Assembly: GCF_947331465.1 (NCBI RefSeq)
Contig: NZ_CAMZOK010000004.1
Span: 62,001-126,000 of the forward strand
Reading direction: 5' to 3'
Source: Shimia sp. Alg240-R146
GTDB taxonomy: Bacteria > Pseudomonadota > Alphaproteobacteria > Rhodobacterales > Rhodobacteraceae
DNA: 64,000 bases
Position numbers and translations under genes: made by a program. The notes beneath the pieces were generated by a model. That model had not been told where the DNA came from, ran no database searches, and saw nothing but the letters and a program-made list of their open reading frames with translations. Below, piece by piece: positions 18,219 to 26,368 of the stretch (positions are counted from its first letter, which is position 1; every line of letters begins with the position of its first letter).

Positions 18219-19037
18219 TCAGGCGAAAGGCCGGCCCAGTTGCAGCAATTTCCGGTGATAAGGCGGGATTTCATCCGGGGTGCGGAAACCGACGGTGCGC
18301 GCAGCCTTGAGTGCCGCGCCCATGTCCTTGCCGAGATGTTCGTAGACCAGCCGTGCGGCGCGGCGTCCGGTGACAGTTTCGCGAACGGTGCGCGTGGCGT
18401 AGCCGATCCAGTAATGGTTCTGAAAGCTCGCAACGCGGGACAAGTAGTTGAAAGAGGTCGCCATGGTGCGCCGGTGGCTGAGCACGGCGGCAACGCCATC
18501 CTCTTGGGGCAGGACCACGCCGCGAAATTCGCGGGTCTCGGCGTCTGTGGGTAAGCCTTGTTCTTTCATCGCGCCTTTGGCCTCGTAGGCGCGGATGAAG
18601 CAGTGATCGTCTTTGCGAAAGACATAGATCAGTCCGGTGATGATCAAGTCGTTTTCGATGAAGCTGCGTCGGGAGAATTGGTAAAACCCGTCGGGGAACA
18701 CATCCTGGGGAATGTCGGTCATTCCCGAACCGACGTAGTCCGCAAGATAGGGATGGTTGAGAATGCCGTGGTCGGGTTCGATCTTGGCCAGAGGTTCGAG
18801 CAAAATCCGCGCGTCGGTGCCGAAGAATTCACAAATTCGATAAAGCACATCGGGGCGCGGAAAGCTTTCCCCTGACAGGTAGCGGTTAAATTGCGTGCGG
18901 TTGATGCCGAGGTCGCGGCACAGCTTGGACACAGATGGGTAATCTGCGGCAAGGGTGCGCAGATTCTGGCCAAACATCTGGCGCAATTCCGACGGTGATT
19001 TGCCGTTACCATGAGTCCAAAGAGGTTCCGCCAACAC
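18219..19037 (-). CDS. XRE-like helix-turn-helix transcriptional regulator
   Basis: 272 aa. N-terminal lambda-repressor-like HTH (about 18-65; VSKLCRDLGINRTQFNRYLSGESFPRPD). The remaining 200 residues form a domain I do not recognise; it might bind a small molecule. The gene sits directly upstream of the Rieske oxygenase gene in the same direction, with 104 bp between them, so it is the best candidate regulator of that gene, possibly through the inverted repeat at 18166-18188. That link is inference. Confidence 0.8.
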   Translation of the reverse strand: MLAEPLWTHGNGKSPSELRQMFGQNLRTLAADYPSVSKLCRDLGINRTQFNRYLSGESFPRPDVLYRICEFFGTDARILLEPLAKIEPDHGILNHPYLADYVGSGMTDIPQDVFPDGFYQFSRRSFIENDLIITGLIYVFRKDDHCFIRAYEAKGAMKEQGLPTDAETREFRGVVLPQEDGVAAVLSHRRTMATSFNYLSRVASFQNHYWIGYATRTVRETVTGRRAARLVYEHLGKDMGAALKAARTVGFRTPDEIPPYHRKLLQLGRPFA

Positions 19038-19259
19038 TCATCTCTCCCGTGTATTTATTACGACCATTTCCTGCCTAAGTTTTAACTGTCCCGAAAGCAT
19101 GCAAGGTCTGACGCTAAGTGGCGTCATACTGACGCAAACCCGCGCCTATGCCAAGAAATTTCGACACAATTTCGTGGGGCTCAACAGCGAATTAACCATG
19201 TTCCGCGTCACAGACTTTTGGGAGACTTCTAACTCGGGGGAAAAGGAGAGACGGATCAA

Positions 19260-19637
19260 ATGCTTGGCGTCGTTTTATGGCATGATACAAAAAGCAACAG
19301 GGCGGTGATCTGGTGCGAGGATCACGGAGATTTGGCCTATTTTGACGGCTATGAGGAGCTTCGCGATTGCGATATCGCGCAAATCGGCGCCGGTGATCTG
19401 GTGCGGTTTGACGTCAGTGAAGGACAAAACCGACGCTTTGCCAGCAATCCCACACCAGTGGGGCACGGCAGTTTTGCCGGCCTGCCGCAAGCCTTGCGGG
19501 AAGCGGACGTTTCGCCACGAAAAGACACCCACCGGCCAAACCGCGCTCTGTCTGCGTTGGCGCGGCGCAGCAAGGCGCGCGACAGCAATGTTGTGCGGCT
19601 GTGGCCCGCGGCAATGGCAGCGGCCGCCGCGGACTAA
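19260..19637 (+). CDS. Conserved hypothetical protein, 125 aa
   Basis: The N-terminal 70 residues (MLGVVLWHDTKSNRAVIWCEDHGDLAYFDGYEE ... GDLVRFDV) look like a small beta-barrel, with a pattern loosely similar to cold-shock or OB-type folds (short strands, GDLVRF turn). The C-terminal part is basic and low-complexity (ALARRSKARDSN) and could bind nucleic acid. I know no function. Ribosome site AAAAGGAGAG (19241-19250) supports ATG 19260. It ends before a strong two-way terminator shared with ilvN. Confidence 0.72.
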   Translation: MLGVVLWHDTKSNRAVIWCEDHGDLAYFDGYEELRDCDIAQIGAGDLVRFDVSEGQNRRFASNPTPVGHGSFAGLPQALREADVSPRKDTHRPNRALSALARRSKARDSNVVRLWPAAMAAAAAD

Positions 19638-19659
19638 ACGGTTCAACGTTTTCGGGACA

Positions 19660-19689
19660 AAAAAGGGGCCGCGAAAACGGCCCCTTTTT
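19660..19689. terminator. Bidirectional rho-independent terminator
   Basis: AAAAAGGGGCCG (19660-19671), loop CGAAAA, CGGCCCCTTTTT (19678-19689). It is perfectly paired and T-tailed on both strands, and lies between the convergent 125-aa gene and ilvN. Confidence 0.9.
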
Positions 19690-19710
19690 CAATTCAGTCC
19701 GCTGTAGGGG

Positions 19711-20274
19711 CTATTGAGCGCCACGCGAAAGAGCTGCCACCCCGGTGCGGGCGACTTCGACAAGGCCGAGCGGGCGCATGAGGTCAGCAAAAGCGTCGAT
19801 TTTGCTGGGCGTGCCGGTCAGTTCAAACACAAAGCTTTCAAGCGTGCTGTCCACCGCGTTGGCGCGGAAGATGTCGGCCAGACGCAGGGCTTCGACGCGT
19901 TTGTCCCCTGTGCCGGATACTTTGAAAAGCGCCAGCTCGCGTTCCACGGACGCACCCTCGACGGTGAGGTCATGCACTTCGTGCACGGGAACGATGCGGC
20001 CCAGTTGCGCCTTGATCTGTTCAATGACCTGCGGCGTGCCGGTGGTCACGACGGTGATGCGCGAGGTGTGGCCGGTGTGATCAACCTCGGCCACGGTCAG
20101 GCTGTCGATGTTGTAGCCACGGCCCGCAAAAAGGCCGATCACGCGCGCCAGGACGCCCGGTTCGTTGTCCACCAACACGGCCAGCGTGTGGGTTTCAGGC
20201 TCGTCCGAGAAGGTCGGGCGCAGGTTATACGCGGAGTGGCTCGTGGAGCCCTTTTTGATTTTTAGAGCAGACAT
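19711..20274 (-). CDS. ilvN: Acetolactate synthase small (regulatory) subunit
   Basis: 187 aa. An N-terminal ACT domain (HTLAVLVDNEPGVLARVIGLFAGRGYNIDSLTV) binds valine for feedback inhibition; the C-terminal domain (about 95-180) completes the IlvH/IlvN fold and activates the catalytic subunit. It partners the large subunit encoded 11 nt upstream, and both are expressed from the attenuated promoter at 22216-22244. Start 20274 is chosen because the family begins just before the ACT domain. Confidence 0.95.
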   Translation of the reverse strand: MSALKIKKGSTSHSAYNLRPTFSDEPETHTLAVLVDNEPGVLARVIGLFAGRGYNIDSLTVAEVDHTGHTSRITVVTTGTPQVIEQIKAQLGRIVPVHEVHDLTVEGASVERELALFKVSGTGDKRVEALRLADIFRANAVDSTLESFVFELTGTPSKIDAFADLMRPLGLVEVARTGVAALSRGAQ

Positions 20275-20285
20275 AATCGTTCTCC

Positions 20286-22040
20286 TTACACCATCACCGC
20301 GCCGCCGGACTGGATCACGCCTTGCGTGTTCGCTTCGCCCAAAAGCATTTCGTTGTGCGGCTTGCCTGATGGGATCATCGGGAAGCAGTTCTCGTGTTTT
20401 TCGACCAGACAGTCGAAGATCACCGGACCGTCGTAGGTGATCATCTCCATGATCGCGTCGTCCAGATCGTCGGGGTCGGAGCACAAAATTCCCTTGGCGC
20501 CAAAGGCCTCGGCGAGTTTCACAAAGTCGGGCAGGGCCTCGGACCACGAATGGCTGTAGCGTTCGCCGTGCAGTAGCTCCTGCCACTGGCGCACCATGCC
20601 GAGGCGTTCGTTGTTGAGGATGAACTGTTTTACCGGCAAGCGGAATTGTACCGCGGTGCCCATTTCCTGCATATTCATCAACCAGCTGGCTTCGCCCGCG
20701 ACGTTGATCACAAGGCTTTCGGGGTGGGCCATCTGCACGCCGATGGACGCCGGAAAGCCGTAACCCATAGTGCCGAGACCACCGGAGGTCATCCAGCGGT
20801 TGGGATCCTCAAAGCCAAGGTATTGCGCAGCCCACATCTGGTGCTGGCCGACCTCGGTTGTGATGTAGCGGTCATGCTCTTTGGTCAGGGCTTCAAGCCG
20901 TGCAAGCGCGTGCTGCGGCTTGATGGTTTTGCCTTCTTGTGTGAAGGCCAAGCAGTTGATTTTGCGCCATTCTGCGATCTGTCCCTGCCATTTGGCGACA
21001 GCGCCTTTGTTGGTGCGTTTGCCTTGAGCTTTGAACACTTTGAGCAGGTCGGTCAGAACGCTTTCAACATCACCAACAATTGGAATATCGGCCTTGATCA
21101 CTTTGTTGATCGAAGAGGGGTCAATGTCGATGTGCGCTTTAATTGAGTTCGGTGAGAAGGCCGAGATCAAGCCGGTGATCCGGTCATCAAACCGCGCGCC
21201 GATGTTGATCATCAGATCGCAATCGTGCATCGCCATGTTGGCCTCATAAAGACCGTGCATGCCGAGCATGCCCAGCCAGTTTTCACCGGACGCCGGATAG
21301 GCGCCAAGACCCATCAGGGTTGAGGTGATCGGAAAACCTGTGGCTTCGACCAATTCACGCAACAGTTTGGACGCCTGCGGGCCGGAGTTGATCACGCCGC
21401 CGCCGGTGTAAAACACGGGGCGTTCGGCTATGGCAATGGCCTCGACCAACTCATTGATGGCTTCGATGTCGCCTTTGGTCTGCGGCTGATAGATCGTGGT
21501 GTCGGCCTTCTTGGGCTCCGTATAGGTGCCGTTGGCGAACTGAACATCCTTGGGGATGTCGACCAGCACGGGGCCGGGGCGGCCAGATTGCGCAACATGG
21601 AACGCTTGGTGCAGGGTTTCTGCCAGCGTGTCGGTGTCTTTGGCGAGCCAGTTGTGTTTGGTGCAGGGCCGGGTGATGCCCACGGTGTCGGCTTCCTGAA
21701 AGGCGTCCGAGCCGATCATAAATGTCGGCACCTGACCGGTCAGAACCAAGATCGGAATGGAATCGAGCAGTGCATCCGTCAGACCAGTCACGGCGTTGGT
21801 GGCACCTGGGCCTGAGGTCACAAGCGCGACGCCAACTTTGCCGGTTGAGCGGGCATAGCCTTCGGCGGCATGCACGGCGCCCTGTTCGTGGCGTACCAGT
21901 ATGTGACGGATATCGTTTTGCTGAAAAATCTCGTCATAAATCGGTAGGACAGCGCCTCCGGGGTAGCCAAAGACTGTGTCCACACCCTGATCCTTCAGGG
22001 CTTGAACCACCATTTTTGCGCCGGTCATTTGACGTGTCAT
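20286..22040 (-). CDS. ilvB: Acetolactate synthase large (catalytic) subunit
   Basis: 584 aa. Condenses two pyruvates (or pyruvate and 2-oxobutyrate) in the common pathway to valine, leucine and isoleucine. The thiamine-diphosphate enzyme layout is complete: PYR domain with the catalytic Glu (VRHEQGAVHAAEGYARSTGKVG), central FAD-binding domain, and PP domain with the Mg-binding motif GEASWLMNMQE and NNERLGM. In the Mg motif the usual GDGS or GDAS is GEAS, an unusual Glu for Asp. The gene is preceded by a leader region with all elements of ribosome-mediated attenuation. ilvN follows directly. Confidence 0.95.
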   Translation of the reverse strand: MTRQMTGAKMVVQALKDQGVDTVFGYPGGAVLPIYDEIFQQNDIRHILVRHEQGAVHAAEGYARSTGKVGVALVTSGPGATNAVTGLTDALLDSIPILVLTGQVPTFMIGSDAFQEADTVGITRPCTKHNWLAKDTDTLAETLHQAFHVAQSGRPGPVLVDIPKDVQFANGTYTEPKKADTTIYQPQTKGDIEAINELVEAIAIAERPVFYTGGGVINSGPQASKLLRELVEATGFPITSTLMGLGAYPASGENWLGMLGMHGLYEANMAMHDCDLMINIGARFDDRITGLISAFSPNSIKAHIDIDPSSINKVIKADIPIVGDVESVLTDLLKVFKAQGKRTNKGAVAKWQGQIAEWRKINCLAFTQEGKTIKPQHALARLEALTKEHDRYITTEVGQHQMWAAQYLGFEDPNRWMTSGGLGTMGYGFPASIGVQMAHPESLVINVAGEASWLMNMQEMGTAVQFRLPVKQFILNNERLGMVRQWQELLHGERYSHSWSEALPDFVKLAEAFGAKGILCSDPDDLDDAIMEMITYDGPVIFDCLVEKHENCFPMIPSGKPHNEMLLGEANTQGVIQSGGAVMV

Positions 22041-22084
22041 CCGTTTTCTCCGTTTATCGACGTCGTCGTCTCTATCAAGTCCAC

Positions 22085-22111
22085 AAAAAAACCCCCGCTT
22101 TTTGGCGGGGG
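22085..22111 (-). terminator. Attenuator terminator of ilvBN
   Basis: On the minus strand CCCCCGC (22111-22105), loop CAAAAA, GCGGGGG (22098-22092), then seven T residues (22091-22085). It lies 45 nt before the ilvB start and after the leader peptide, so it must be read through for ilvBN expression. Confidence 0.9.
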
Positions 22112-22153
22112 CGCATGGGGTACCGTTATGGTGTCCGTTACCGGCCCATGCGC
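22111..22153 (-). promoter_or_regulatory. Competing (antiterminator) hairpin of the ilvBN leader
   Basis: GCGCATGGG (minus, 22153-22145) pairs with CCCATGCGC (22119-22111); one more pair can form at the base. The left arm overlaps the last codons of the leader peptide, and the right arm runs into the first bases of the terminator stem. Only one of the two structures can form fully. A ribosome stalled at the early Val/Leu codons would leave this hairpin free; one that reaches the stop codon would cover it. Confidence 0.75.
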
Positions 22154-22185
22154 CATTTTCCTACATGTACGACTAGCGTTTGCAT
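22138..22185 (-). CDS. ilvBN leader peptide (15 aa)
   Basis: Encodes MQTLVVHVGKWRMGR. Four of the first eight residues are Leu or Val (CTA GTC GTA CAT GTA), the end products of the pathway. AAAGGA about 10 nt upstream can serve as ribosome site. It sits between the promoter at 22216-22244 and the attenuator hairpins, exactly where a regulatory leader peptide is expected. It is too short to be a normal gene; its job would be to sense charged tRNA-Val and tRNA-Leu. Confidence 0.82.
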   Translation of the reverse strand: MQTLVVHVGKWRMGR

Positions 22186-22215
22186 TGTCGAGGTCCTTTA
22201 ATGGGTTCGAACCGG

Positions 22216-22244
22216 ACCTTATGGGCGCTGCATCGCGGCGTCAA
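22216..22244 (-). promoter_or_regulatory. Sigma-70-type promoter of ilvBN
   Basis: TTGACG (minus, 22244-22239), 17-bp spacer, TAAGGT (22221-22216). The predicted transcript starts about 20 nt before the leader peptide. It matches the alphaproteobacterial housekeeping pattern, in which the -35 box is well kept. Confidence 0.7.
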
Positions 22245-22345
22245 CAGCGAAACGGATGCGAAATCATAGTTTTTGACGTGAAATCTTTCCGATAATTGCG
22301 TGAAGTGGGGGTGATTGTGAAATTAGATGAAAAATTGGAGGGAAA

Positions 22346-22717
22346 ATGCGGCTAACACAGATCACGCCATTCGTGCCGTGCAGCAATTTGGCGCGGCAGG
22401 TGGCATTTTATCGAGATGTGCTTGGGTTTCAGGTTGGGTTTCAGGCGGAGAATTACGCGTTTTTGCGGCGCGATGATGTTGCCGTGCGGCTTGTGGAGGT
22501 GTTTTCAGATGTCGATCTGTCCCACCCGGAGCGGCAGGGCAGTTTCTATATCGATGTTGACGACATTGACGCTGTTTATGCTGAGATGAAGCCGCGTCTG
22601 GAAGGGCTTGATGCTGACCGGGTGCGGACGCCGTTCAATCAAGAATATGGGCAGCGGGAATTTCATGTGGCAGATGAAGACTGCACTTTGGTGTTTTTTG
22701 GCGAAGCCTCAGCCTGA
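22346..22717 (+). CDS. VOC superfamily (glyoxalase/bleomycin-resistance-like) protein
   Basis: 123 aa, one VOC module: PFVPCSNLARQVAFYRDVLGFQVGF at the start and GQREFHVADEDCTLVFFGE at the end, the usual beta-alpha-beta-beta-beta pattern repeated twice. The family includes dioxygenases, glyoxalases and antibiotic-binding proteins. Putative metal positions are not all conserved, so a binding rather than catalytic role is possible. GGAGGG sits just before ATG 22346. It stands alone, divergent from ilvB. Confidence 0.82.
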   Translation: MRLTQITPFVPCSNLARQVAFYRDVLGFQVGFQAENYAFLRRDDVAVRLVEVFSDVDLSHPERQGSFYIDVDDIDAVYAEMKPRLEGLDADRVRTPFNQEYGQREFHVADEDCTLVFFGEASA

Positions 22718-22825
22718 GCAGCTTTTTGTTCTCTAAACACTGATGCCGCGCAACGCGCGGCGCGGCCCAAGCTATTGACCGGCGCAGCGCAGCTGCGTCT
22801 CAATTGCGCGGGAGCATTCCCGGCG

Positions 22826-23485
22826 TCAGAGACCCACGCCCGTGCCCTGAAGAACGCCGTGTTCCATCGCGTAGCGGGTCAGGCCGGCGGTCGAGCTGAT
22901 GCCCAGCTTGCGTTTGATGTTCTTGCGGTGGGTTTCCACGGTGCGCACGGAAATATTGAGTTCCAGCGCCACCTCCTTGTTGGATTTGCCCTGCGCGAGC
23001 TGCAACAGAACCGTTTGCTCGCGGCTGGTGAGCGGCTCACGGTCGGGGCCGTCTTCGGGTTCCAGAGAGCCTTTGGCGCCGGTGCACAGATACCGGTTGC
23101 CCATCATCACAGCATCTATGGCGGTTTTAATCTCTTCGGTAGGCACATCCTTAAGGATATAGCCCATCGCGCCGTGGCTAAGGGCGGTGGAAATATATTC
23201 AGGGCTGTCGTGCATCGACAGGATCAGGACGCGCAGGTCGGGGTCAAGCTCAAGCAACATCTCGGTGGCGGTCAGCCCGCCGATCTCTGGCATATTCAAA
23301 TCCATCAGCACCACGTCGGGGCGCAGATTGGGCAGCAGGTCAACGGCTTCGCGGCCATTGGTGAGCGTGGCCACAACGGTGATGTCGTCAAAGCTTTCCA
23401 AAATCGACTGAATGCCTTCGGCCACCATCGGATGGTCGTCCACTATGGCGACGCGAATGGGGGAGGCTTGGGGGGCATCGGTCAT
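22826..23485 (-). CDS. Two-component response regulator, NarL/LuxR type
   Basis: 219 aa. Receiver domain (10-125) with acidic pocket IVDDH and phosphoacceptor D62 (VVLMDLNMPE), and the conserved Lys in YILKDV. C-terminal LuxR-type HTH (about 150-210; LTSREQTVLLQLAQGKSNKEVALELNISVRTVETHRKNIKRKLG). Its ATG overlaps the stop of the sensor kinase by 4 bp, so the pair is made together. The divergently transcribed TRAP transporter next to the kinase is the obvious candidate target. Confidence 0.93.
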   Translation of the reverse strand: MTDAPQASPIRVAIVDDHPMVAEGIQSILESFDDITVVATLTNGREAVDLLPNLRPDVVLMDLNMPEIGGLTATEMLLELDPDLRVLILSMHDSPEYISTALSHGAMGYILKDVPTEEIKTAIDAVMMGNRYLCTGAKGSLEPEDGPDREPLTSREQTVLLQLAQGKSNKEVALELNISVRTVETHRKNIKRKLGISSTAGLTRYAMEHGVLQGTGVGL

Positions 23486-24915
23486 GCGCGGGCCTTTCTT
23501 GTTTTTTCGGTGCCGTCAGACTCGGGCTTGAGAATGTGGCTAAGCGGGACTTCTGCCACGATCACGGTGCCGCTGCGAGAGGAGAATATGCGCAGAGTTC
23601 CGTCCAATTGTTCCACCCGTTCCTGCATGTTGCGCAGGCCCAGACCACCGGCACTGCGCCGTTGAATGGGGGTGTCTTGCGGCAGTCCCTGGCCGTCGTC
23701 AGCAATGCGCATGGTCGCGCCTTTTTTGTGACCGCGCACATCAATGGTGACTTGGGTTGCGTTGGCGTGGCGTTCGATATTGGTCAACGCCTCTTGGGCG
23801 ATACGGTAGAGCGCGATCTTGCTTTCCTGATCCAGACGGTTGCGGAAGACCACGGTGTTGAAGCTGGTTTTGATGCCGGTGCGCGTGCCAAAATCATCGG
23901 TCAGCGCCTTGAGGGCAGGGCCAAGGCCCAGATCGTCCAACACGCCGGGACGCAGATCGCGTGAGATGCGGCGGACTTCCTGAATGGCGCCGGACAGGTG
24001 GTCGATGCCTTTGTCGAGGCTTTCCATGCCGCGCGCGTCGCCGGTCTTTAGGCGGCGGCTTGCGCTGTCGAGGGCATAGCGCACCCCAACAAGAAGTTGG
24101 GAGATCCCATCGTGCAATTCACGCGCCACACGACCGCGTTCTTCTTCTTGGGCGTCAAACACCCGTTGGGTCAGCGCCTTGAGCTTGGCATCCGCAAGAC
24201 GGCGTTCACGTACGGTGATGACAAAGCCCGAGAGGAAGACCAGCGTCAGTGCTGCTACAGTGATCACAAGGATATAGAACGAGGTCCGCTGGACGCGTGC
24301 CTCAACCTCGGCGCGCGCGGCCGCAACGGTTTCAAGCACGTCATCGATAAAAATACCTGTTCCGACGGCCCACTTCCAGTCCTGTAGCCCCACCACATAG
24401 GTGACCATACGCGCGGTTTCACCGGTGCTGGGTTTGGTCCAGTCAAAGCTGTGATACCCGCCGCCGTTGCGGGCGACGTCAATTATCGGGTCGGTGATTT
24501 CCACACCATTGAGATCGGACAGGCCACGCCAGTTTTTGCCAATCAGATAGGTCTGACGCGGGCTCACCAGATTGTTGCCGTCATAATCGAACACAAAGAA
24601 ATAGCCGTCCTGCCCGTAAAGCATCGCGCTCAGAATTTGTGTGACTTCGAGCTGGGCGTCGGCGTCATCGGGCGCGGCGCGACCGTAAATGTTCACAAAA
24701 GCCGTGCGGGCAATCGAGATATAGTTCTTCAGCTCGGCCTTCTTGGCTTCGATCAGCTGCGTCTCGAGCGCGCGGATCTCGCGGTCGGCGAGCTGCCGAG
24801 ACTGGTTGGCCACGAGCACAGAAATCGCGGCGACCGCAAGCAAAAGCGGGACGGTCGCCAGCAAAAACAGCTTTTGCCCATAAGACAGGCCCAGATGAGG
24901 AAGAAAACGGCGCAT
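23482..24915 (-). CDS. Sensor histidine kinase with periplasmic Cache domain
   Basis: 477 aa. Two membrane segments (about 13-36 and 213-235) flank a periplasmic single-Cache domain (about 45-205; QDGYFFVFDYDGNNLVSP and GLQDWKWAVGTGIFIDDV). The cytoplasmic part has a HisKA_3 dimerisation domain with the phosphorylated H268 (RELHDGISQLLVGVRYAL) and an HATPase_c domain (DDGQGLP ... GGLGLRNMQERV). Cache domains of this kind often bind small carboxylates. It is divergent from the TRAP binding-protein gene (248 bp between the starts), suggesting it senses the transported substrate. The link is inference. Confidence 0.93.
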   Translation of the reverse strand: MRRFLPHLGLSYGQKLFLLATVPLLLAVAAISVLVANQSRQLADREIRALETQLIEAKKAELKNYISIARTAFVNIYGRAAPDDADAQLEVTQILSAMLYGQDGYFFVFDYDGNNLVSPRQTYLIGKNWRGLSDLNGVEITDPIIDVARNGGGYHSFDWTKPSTGETARMVTYVVGLQDWKWAVGTGIFIDDVLETVAAARAEVEARVQRTSFYILVITVAALTLVFLSGFVITVRERRLADAKLKALTQRVFDAQEEERGRVARELHDGISQLLVGVRYALDSASRRLKTGDARGMESLDKGIDHLSGAIQEVRRISRDLRPGVLDDLGLGPALKALTDDFGTRTGIKTSFNTVVFRNRLDQESKIALYRIAQEALTNIERHANATQVTIDVRGHKKGATMRIADDGQGLPQDTPIQRRSAGGLGLRNMQERVEQLDGTLRIFSSRSGTVIVAEVPLSHILKPESDGTEKTRKARA

Positions 24916-25163
24916 TGCGATTCGTTACGTAAGATTTGAGGCGAATCATAGGCCGGAATCATCAAATGAACGAGGTGTGAGCGCTAACTACGCGTTTTTA
25001 CTGATGCAATTGGTCAGTTTTTCTACCTTGGTTCGGACTTTCTACGCGGTAGTGGGTATTCCATGACGTGGGGTCGGGGGCTAGGCTTCGGGCACTGAAA
25101 CGATCCGCTCGGACTCTCTGGAGGGAGAGAACCGGGCTGAACAATTCTGGGAGGAATACTTTT

Positions 25164-26246
25164 ATGGATCGTCGTTCTTTTTTGAAAACTACTGCACTTG
25201 GCGGGTCCGCCGCAGCAGCCACCACTCTGGCAGCTCCGGCTTACGCTCAAGGCAAGCGTACCCTAACTATGGTGACTTCTTGGGGTCGTGGTCTGGCAGG
25301 CGTTTTTGACGCGGCTCAGTATGCTGCAGACTCCATCACTGCGATGTCGGGCGGAGACCTGACCGTAGAAATCAAAGCGGCTGGCGAACTGGTTGGCGCA
25401 TTTGAAGTATTTGACGCCGTGACCGCTGGTCAGGCCGATATGTATCACGCGGCTGACTACTACTTCACCGGTCAGCACCCTGCGTACCAGTATTTCACTG
25501 CGGCGCCTTTCGGCATGACCGCTCAGGAAATGATGAACTGGTACCACCACGGTGACGGCATGGCTCTGCACGACGAGCTGGGCGAAATCTTTGGTCTGAA
25601 ATCCTTCCTGGCTGGTAACACCGGCGCACAGGCTGGCGGTTGGTTCCGCAAGGAAATCTCTGGCCCGGAAGACTTCCAGGGTCTGAAATTCCGTATGCCT
25701 GGCATGGGCGGTCAAGCTCTTGGTAAAATGGGCGCATCGGTACAGAACCTTCCAGGTTCGGAAGTGTATCAGGCGTTGGCATCCGGCGCGATCGACGGCA
25801 CCGAGTGGATCGGTCCTTGGGCGGATGAAAAGGCTGGTTTCCAGGAAATCACCAAGTTCTACTACACCGCTGGTTTCCACGAGCCAGGTGCTGCTTTGAC
25901 ACTCGCAACCAACCGCGAAGTCTATGACAGCCTGTCCCCTGCGCACCAGAAAATCATCGAGACTGCTGCTGCCTCCGCGCACCAGTGGAACCTCGCACAG
26001 TTCCTGAACAACAACGGTGCGGCGCTTCAGCGTCTGCAGGCCGGTGGCGTTAAGGTTCTGGAATTCCCTGACTCTGTTTGGGATGCGATGGGTGTTGCCG
26101 CCAAAGACACTCTGGACGGTTACATGGACGATGAAATCTTTGCCCGCGTACGCGCATCCGTGGAAGAATCCATGGCAGCGTCTTCCGGCTGGATCGTGAA
26201 GTCCGAAGGTGCATACCGCGCCCAGCGTGACCGCGTGATGGGCTAA
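25164..26246 (+). CDS. TRAP transporter substrate-binding protein (DctP/TakP-like), Tat-exported
   Basis: 360 aa. Twin-arginine signal MDRRSFLKTTALGGSAAAA, cleavage near AYAQ. It has the DctP fold with the carboxylate-binding Arg R177 (LKFRMPG) and the segment GNTGAQAGGWFRKEI, then DGTEWIGPWADEK, which closely resembles the 2-oxoacid-binding protein TakP of Rhodobacter and relatives. A monocarboxylate or 2-oxo/hydroxy acid is therefore the likely ligand (inference). GGGAGGAAT precedes ATG 25164. Codon use is strongly biased to CTG, GGT, GCT and TTC, unlike its neighbours, which suggests very high expression. A terminator-like hairpin follows before the permease genes. Confidence 0.93.
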   Translation: MDRRSFLKTTALGGSAAAATTLAAPAYAQGKRTLTMVTSWGRGLAGVFDAAQYAADSITAMSGGDLTVEIKAAGELVGAFEVFDAVTAGQADMYHAADYYFTGQHPAYQYFTAAPFGMTAQEMMNWYHHGDGMALHDELGEIFGLKSFLAGNTGAQAGGWFRKEISGPEDFQGLKFRMPGMGGQALGKMGASVQNLPGSEVYQALASGAIDGTEWIGPWADEKAGFQEITKFYYTAGFHEPGAALTLATNREVYDSLSPAHQKIIETAAASAHQWNLAQFLNNNGAALQRLQAGGVKVLEFPDSVWDAMGVAAKDTLDGYMDDEIFARVRASVEESMAASSGWIVKSEGAYRAQRDRVMG

Positions 26247-26269
26247 GGCCTTCTGCGAGAAAGACACTT

Positions 26270-26301
26270 TGGCCCTCCGGTATGCTCCGGGGGGCCATTT
26301 T
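26270..26301 (+). terminator. Intra-operon terminator between TRAP binding protein and permeases
   Basis: TGGCCCTCCGG (26270-26280), loop TATGCT, CCGGGGGGCCA (26287-26297), then TTTT. The 11-bp stem has one G-U pair. Partial termination here would give more binding protein than membrane subunits, as is usual for such transporters. Confidence 0.75.
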
Positions 26302-26368
26302 CCAAAAGGGAGCCTGCGCGGCAAACGACGCGGTTCCGGGAAACACCTAAATAGGGGATGTGGGGGCA

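Noticed and set aside
19099..19308. 69-codon frame before the 125-aa conserved gene
   Set aside because: Overlaps the start of the better-supported gene at 19260 in another frame and lacks a ribosome site.
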